Origin: Tetracentron sinense
Taxonomy: Eukaryota; Streptophyta; Magnoliopsida; Trochodendrales; Trochodendraceae
Length of the DNA stretch: 64,000 nucleotides
Direction: 5' to 3'
Assembly (NCBI GenBank): GCA_015143295.1
Contig: CM026551.1
Coordinates: forward strand, 10,746,499 to 10,810,498
Shown here: positions 58,252 to 64,000 of the stretch, piece after piece
How the letters are laid out: every line of letters begins with the position of its first letter
Numbering within the stretch: the stretch's first letter is position 1
Program-made: the position numbers and the translations under genes
Notes under the pieces: model-generated
What the model saw: only the letters and a program-made list of their open reading frames with translations
The model's database searches: none
Told to the model about the DNA's origin: nothing

Positions 58252-59708
58252 TTGCATATCTGCTACATTCTTGCTACTTTGCAAATACATTGTTATAAAT
58301 AACAATTTTATAAATTAACTCATTGTTTTGCAGCAACTAGATAAAGAACCTCCATCCATAGTTCTGTTAAGGCTTTCGTTTATAGTTGTTAATCAAATAA
58401 CTATTATGCCCTTAAGAGATTTCATAACCTCACAAACCTTTTTTAACTACTCTTGAACTATGATTAATAAATTTTAGCCTCTATGTTTAGTTTTTTTTAA
58501 TCTTTTCCTAAAACTCAAGATTAGATGCTTTAACCTTAAGAGTTATTGAATCTTAACCATAGTTAAAGGGAGTCAAAAGGGGACACAATATTTTTTTTTT
58601 ATACTTTAACCCTAAGGATTAGTAAATCTTAACCATAGTTAAAGAGAGTTAAAAGGGGACACAATATTTTTTTTCTCAAAACCAAGGTTTGATGCTTTAA
58701 CCCTAAGGGTTAGTGAATCTTAACCACATGTAAAAGAAGTTAAAAGGGGCACACTAATTTTTTAATTTTTTTTTTAAAACCAAGGTTAGATGCTTTAACC
58801 CTAAGTGTTAGTAAATCTTAACCAAAGTTAAAGATAGTTAAAAGGGGACATATTAAATATTTTTAATTACCAAGGTTAGATTCTTTTCCTAAGGGTTAAT
58901 GAACCCTAACCACAGTTATAGGGAGTTAAAAGACATGTTAATTTTTTGTTTTTAAAAGCCAATATTAGATGGTTTAACCCTAAGGGTGAGTAAATCGTAA
59001 CTACTGCTAAAGGGAGTTAAAAGGGGACACATTAAATTTTAATTTTCTTACAAACCAAGGTTAGATGCTTTAATCTTAAGGGTTAGGGAACCTTAAGCAT
59101 GGTTATAAGGAGTTTAAAGACATTAAAAAGAAAAACGGACACGTTAATTTTTTCTAATTTTTTTCTTCTAAAAGTCAAGGTTAGATGCTTTAACCCCTAA
59201 TGGTTAATGAATCTTAACCATAGTTAAAGGGAGTTAAAAGGGCACGTTATATAATTATTTACCTTTTAAAACCAAGGTCAGATGCTTTAACCCTAAGGGT
59301 GAGTGTATCTTAACCACAATTAAAGAGAGTTAAGTGGGACATGTTAATTTTTTTTAAAACCAAGGTTAGATGCTTTACCCCTAAGGGTGTGAGTCTTAAT
59401 CATAGTTAAATAAAGTTAAAATGAGATAAATTAACCACACAATGCTGGGTTAGAACTTGTTAACCATAGTTCAAGGCAATGAAAGGCTTTATGAGGTTAT
59501 CAACTATCTTAAGGGCATAATAGTCATTTTTTTAACAATAATAAACGAAAGTCTTACGAAACTAAGGGTTAGGTTGATTCTTTAACAGTTGCAAAACCAT
59601 GAGTTTTTTCGCAAAACTTAATTGTTTAACAGTTGCAAAGCCATGAGTTAATTGTTACACATTACAATGTATTTGCAAAGCATGTAAAACGTAGCAGTTG
59701 ATATGCAA
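58252..59708. mobile_element. TIR element with internal satellite array, complete copy
   Basis: Ends TTGCATATCTGCTACATTC and, inverted, TTGCATATCAACTGCTACG. Inverted similarity extends about 200-250 bp on each side, through CTTTGCAAATACATTGT, AACTCATGG/TGTTTTGC, CTTTCGTTTAT and ACTATTATGCCCTTAAGA. Between the arms (about 58490-59420) lie roughly ten degenerate tandem units of 85-100 bp of the module type. No coding. The copy at 33450-35095 shares the array and right arm. Confidence 0.8.
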
Positions 59709-59713
59709 AAAAA

Positions 59714-59716
<3 letters not shown>

Positions 59717-59770
<54 letters not shown>
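59717..59770. repeat. AT microsatellite
   Basis: An almost pure AT dinucleotide run beside the right end of the preceding element. Confidence 0.95.
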
Positions 59771-59774
<4 letters not shown>

Positions 59775-59987
59775 TTATATTTTTAAAGTAATCGGATAAT
59801 TTAGATATTTTTTGAATTTTAATATTTTAACCGGAGTCTATACAAATATCATATTTTACTATCCATTGGATTTTTTTTCGAATTAAGATATTTAATCTGA
59901 TAGGAATTCAGATATATCACCATTTGCTCTAATTTGGTTCTGTTTACAACTCTACATGTAGACCCTAAACTGCAACTCATTTATAAA

Positions 59988-60227
59988 AGTAATAGTCCCC
60001 TCCTCAATGAGGAGGAGACTATTCATCCTCGCCCTCACAAAGCCCCTTTGAACTAGGGTTAACAAATTTTAATGCTTGTATTTTTTTTCTAAAAACAAAG
60101 ATAAGTTATTTTAACCTTAAGGGTTAAGAAATCTTAATCACGGTTACAGATTAAAAAAGGAACACGTGGCACAAAAAAGGAGGCTAAGACAATAAATCAC
60201 CTCATTGGGCCAAGGCGGTGATTTCCT
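59988..60227. mobile_element. MULE-like MITE with perfect 9-bp duplication
   Basis: ATTTATAAA lies at 59979-59987 and 60228-60236. The ends AGTAATAGTCCCCTCCTC and, inverted, AGGAAATCACCGCCTTGG are related. Small hairpins (CCTCCTCAATGAGGAGG) sit at the left end. The module (AGGGTTAAGAAATCTTAATC) and a CACGTG at about 60163 are inside. Confidence 0.88.
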
Positions 60228-60551
60228 ATTTATAAACCGGATGCAAAATTAAAACCAATAAAAAACTGCTTAACCCAAGCCCAATTATAAGTACGTTGAG
60301 AAAATCTAACCCGACACGGGTCTAACCCGTGAAAAGGCATACGGGTTGATGAGTCTGAAGTTGGCACTGATAATCAAAACCTCTTAAGGATTTTGGCTGC
60401 GTGAGAACACTTAAGGGGTAGAAAGGGAGAGGCGACGCCATGGTAGACTGACTACTTATTCTAAACCTAGCGCATGGTATTTTCCTCCGCCCAAACCCGG
60501 CCTTTGAGGTCTAATTTGTCGTATGTGAACTGTCCTCGTTTTGATATATAT

Positions 60552-60819
60552 ATGAGCAATAGTCACCTTCCTCGTGATGAGGAGGGGACTATTCCTTCTC
60601 GCTCTCGCAAACCCTTTGAACTATGGTTAAAAAATTAACCATATGATATGATTAATTTTTTTAAAAATATTTTTTTCTAAAAACAAAAGGTAGATGTGTG
60701 AACCTTAGGGGTGACTGAATCTTAACCACAGTTAATGGGAGTAAAGAGGGGACACGTGGCCCCAAGAAAGGGGGACGAGATGGTAAGTCACCTCCTCGGA
60801 CCGGGGAGGTGATTATTTT
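60552..60819. mobile_element. MULE-like MITE, same family as 59988-60227
   Basis: The left end GAGCAATAGTCACCTTCCTC and the right end GGGGAGGTGATTATTTTTC are inverted relatives. Both flanks are TATATA runs, as expected of insertion into an AT repeat. It carries the module, CACGTGGCCCC and a CCTCCTCGGACCGGGGAGG hairpin. The piece at 26455-26670 upstream of the MYC2-like gene is part of this family. Confidence 0.8.
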
Positions 60820-60982
60820 TCTATATATATATATATATATAGGCATGGCGTAAGGGGTAGTCTTATTCAAAAGATTTTGGTTGGTGATGGGGAAATGGAA
60901 ACTAAGGGCCTCGAAAGTCCCCTATCCTTGTTGTCAACACTCGTTCAACACTAAAGTTCAAACATTTGAAATTCTTGTGGTA

Positions 60983-61150
60983 CACAGCAGAGCTTTGTCT
61001 CAGCGGTAGTGTATCTCCTGTTTTGAGGGAGGTACCGGGTTCCATTCCCGAGAGGGTGAGAGTTTGTGTATACTCTCCACCCACCCACTAACGGATACTA
61101 ACACCTAACTGGCAATACGGCCCAAATGTATATCTGGGAAAAAAAAACCT
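60983..61150 (+). repeat. tRNA-derived SINE
   Basis: Contains CTCAGCGGTAGTGTATCTCC (A-box region) and GGGTTCCATTCCCG, a perfect B-box. The two match tRNA spacing, and an A-tail ends at about 61148. TTGTGGT occurs on both sides (about 60975 and 61153). It cannot be a working tRNA gene because the acceptor ends do not pair. Confidence 0.75.
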
Positions 61151-61589
61151 GTTGTGGTGTAAACCATAAATATACATAAGTTAAAACTACATCTTCGAAT
61201 AACATTCATAAGCTTACCCTTATGACACCTTAGCGGGCTACCTGTGTTTGTGTTAGTTACATCCATGATATCATTTCAACTAAAAAAAATAGCGTACAAG
61301 TTTAAAATGCATATTGAAAGATTGTGATGGTATTTCGTTGCCTCAACAGCTTTGCTTTTGGTGTAGTTGTGTTCAACCCAAAACAAAAAAAATATATTGT
61401 GATGAGCCATTAGGATTATGTTCACAGACGATACAGGGGATTGTTAACTTTCATGAATCCAGTGAATTCGACAACTTTTTTTTTAACCTTTAAATGGCTA
61501 ACTCATATAATTGGAACACTTGAATAAAAAAATATAAAAATATTTAGCTGGCGTGCATTCTGCTATTGCAGTCCTCTTTTATCCATGCC

Positions 61590-61745
61590 CCCCTTTTAAC
61601 ACTCACTCATTGTTAAGATTGACTCGTCCCTAAGATTCATCCATCCAGCTTTGGTTTTTAGAAAAAAATAAACAATATTAAAATTAATTTAGTTAAGCTT
61701 AAACATAATTAAAAGAATGTTAAAAGGGACATAGGACACCACGGT
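61590..61745. mobile_element. Module-bearing repeat fragment
   Basis: CCCCTTTTAACACTCACTCA, TGTTAAGATTGACTCGTCCC and GTTAAAAGGGACATAGGAC resemble the copy at 36880-37015. The ends are not defined. Confidence 0.5.
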
Positions 61746-61940
61746 TGACTAGATCAGGGAATGCCGGATCCACTAATCACACCTCTAAAAACATATGATG
61801 GCCAACAAGTACACTTGTTTGTCTATAAGTTTTGTTCTATATTTATTTCATTAATGTTTCCTACTTATGGGACTTGTTCAAATATTCAAAGGATAGACAA
61901 ATTATAAGTGAAGTTGACTTACTAATCTTTAATATATATA

Positions 61941-62331
61941 CTAGCGGGTGGCACGTGAGAGCGAGGGGAAGGAGTTAACCAGAGTTAATAGAAGTTAAAA
62001 GGGACACATGTTAACCCGTCGGTGCGATTGAACTCGTTAGTGGCACGTGCGATGCACGTAAGAGCGAGGGGAAGGAGTTAACCACAGTTAATAAGAGTTA
62101 AAAGGGTCACATGTTAACTCGCGGGTGTGATTGAACTCTTCCTGAGTTCAATTGCGATTGACTGTGATTCAAAATAGATAGATGAGCAAGGGTAGTTTCG
62201 AAATTAAAAAGGCAAGGGATAGTTTGAGAATTAAAGCAAACATTAAGCCAAAGTTTTGTTTTTATATAAGCGTAGTATGGAAATTTCAGAAAAATCATCT
62301 ACGGCTGCCGCTGGCATTATAATAGTAAAGA
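61941..62331 (-). mobile_element. Non-autonomous Helitron, 391 bp
   Basis: The minus-strand 5' end TCTTTACTATTATAATGCCA follows an A. The 3' end is CTAG before T, preceded by GTGCCACCCG. A second 3'-end-like unit with the intact GCACGTGCGATGCACGT hairpin lies at 62040-62060, so the 3' end is duplicated by a roughly 95-bp repeat. Each repeat includes the shared module (GAGTTAACCACAGTTAATA). Confidence 0.75.
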
Positions 62332-64000
62332 TATATATATATATATATGCAATAACTATCAATAGGACAATCTATCGTCATTTATTAGTAAATTTAGTAG
62401 CAAAAATCTCGTGTTATGCACTTGATTTAAAAGTCCACCAAGAATAATTCATTGTATTATAAAATGTTTTAGTATTAAGTGGCATGCTAGCCCTACTATC
62501 AGTCATTCTCTAGTCTCAGTCAAATAGCCAAAAATCAACACCTTGTTAGTTTTTCTTTGAGAGTAAGGAATGCCCAAGAATAGAACTAACACAACTCTAG
62601 TATTAATGTATGGATATTTTAGTCCCTAACAATTATAGGAGAGGACATGTGTTAGACAGATAACTATTTAATTATCTCTTAAGAATAAAATTGTATGTAT
62701 ATATTGGAGGTTAACCACTTTTTAAACTAACTGCATTAATCTCATATAATTGAATGAGGGAATATGATAACGTCAATATATTAATCAATCTTTAGGAGAG
62801 AAAAAGGGGTTGACATGTCATCTATCTATTTCTTCAATCACTTTGATGAGCTATTACAACCACTTCTTCTCTATGACTAACCTAATCACTAGCCCGAAAT
62901 GAAATGATGCCTTCGCACCAAAAAAGAAAAAAAAAAGCATTTAAAAACATTAAAAAAAAAGGGGGGTAGTAAGCTAAACCATACATACTTCGAAGATTGA
63001 AAAGGACACATGTGGGATATTTTTGGAATCCGTTGCTTGAAAATTATAAATAAACAATCAATCTTTGACTGATAATAACTGAGAATCCGTTGCATATAAC
63101 AAGCAAGCCAAGATTTTTTGTTATGTTATCATAGACTAGATTTATAGTTTAGTGTATCATATGTTTTATCTTTTCACACTAATTTTATGTTCACAATGAT
63201 GTAAAGGAAGTGTTAGTGTCAAAATGGCCCCCCCAAAAAAAAAGTCAAAATCACTTTTAGAGATGGTTGTGACTTGTGAGGCCTCCATTAAAAATTATTT
63301 TGGTTGCTAAAGGTTGAGATTTGGGTCTACCATTCTCCAGACAAATGTAAGTCCTAGACCTAACTTCCAAACTCTCACGTTTTTTTATTTTTTTTTTAAT
63401 TTATGTTATCTTGAAAATTATTATAAATCAATTTCTTTCATGAAATTTTGTTTTTTCATAACTTGTCTCATAGTAAGAGCTTAGAAAAAAAAAATGAATC
63501 ATACACGAATTATTACTCATTTTCTTAACATCAATATTAAAATTAAAATAGAGAAATTAAGGCATTTTAGCCATTTACAGTAGTTGCAAAATTCTACTAT
63601 CCAAAAGACCAAAAGTGAACGAGAATGAATTAGCAACAACTCTTACATTGGTCTACTTCAAAAAAAAAGAAAAAAAATTCAAAGGAATTGGCAACAACTC
63701 ATACATTGGTCTACCTCAATTAAAAAAAATATCAAAGGAAGTAACATATTTGAATGTTTTCTAGGAGATAAAAAAAAGGCATTTCTTTTGAAATTTTTAT
63801 TGGCAATACGGTATGACTGTTACTAATTCACACTCTAAAAAAAGTGAATAATTAGTTACAGAAAAGCAAAAGTCTATTAAAATAAAAATCAAAAAGATTT
63901 TCCCACACTTTCTTTTGCACTCACCCTAAAAAAGCAGAAATAAAATAAAGAAACAAAAGGATTTTAATGGGTTTACCTCCATTTGGGGCAGTACAAATTT
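62332..64000. other. Right end of window, no gene recognised
   Basis: AT-rich. A tandem repeat lies at about 63624-63720 (GCAACAACTCTTACATTGGT and GCAACAACTCATACATTGGT). Poly-A and poly-T tracts are frequent. No exon or RNA gene is supported. Confidence 0.45.

Noticed and set aside
60985-61060. tRNA gene suggested by a perfect B-box
   Set aside because: The A- and B-box spacing fits, but no acceptor stem pairs and an A-tail with flanking repeats follows, so it is a SINE.

Overview
The window is nuclear DNA of a flowering plant. Genes are few and split by GT-AG introns, the background is AT-rich, and most of the rest is small transposable elements (hAT-like and MULE-like MITEs, Helitrons, SINEs, LINE and LTR remnants). 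The two recognisable regulatory and trafficking genes are plant types: a MYC2-class bHLH factor and an AGD8/9-type ARF-GAP. The modest GC of the intronless MYC gene suggests a non-grass, but the species cannot be told. All family names come from reading motifs; no database search was run.

Layout. 1-6.5 kb: a SINE split by a hAT-like MITE, an inverted broken last exon of a neprosin-type gene, two Helitrons, a probable solo LTR and a long palindromic MITE. 6.5-12.5 kb: an apparently intact seven-exon neprosin-domain gene (+). 12.8-17.4 kb: two LTR-like blocks, one carrying a series of small hairpins. 17.4-24 kb: mostly non-coding, with two hAT-like MITEs, tandem duplications and one short intact gene for a 119-residue plant protein (+). 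24.25-26.14 kb: an intronless MYC2-like gene (-), whose upstream region has tandem duplications and a transposon-derived piece carrying a G-box. 26.7-37.6 kb: no intact gene; an organelle-like block and a decayed Ty3/gypsy element (-) broken up by a SINE, a satellite-bearing element and a MULE-like MITE. 37.7-55.8 kb: an ARF-GAP gene (+) with seven exons and two giant introns (about 6.9 and 9.1 kb) full of nested insertions, including a candidate gene-capturing Helitron. 55.8-64 kb: SINEs, MITEs, a terminal-inverted-repeat element with an internal satellite array, and another Helitron.

The genes do not form a pathway. The strongest themes are: (1) nested insertions whose order can be read from target-site duplications, three levels deep in ARF-GAP intron 2; (2) a short module (TTAACC..AGTTAA plus GACACGTG) found in elements with otherwise different termini; (3) Helitrons with multiplied ends; (4) a candidate Helitron with unrecognised captured exons; (5) a transposon-derived G-box upstream of a gene whose protein class binds G-boxes.
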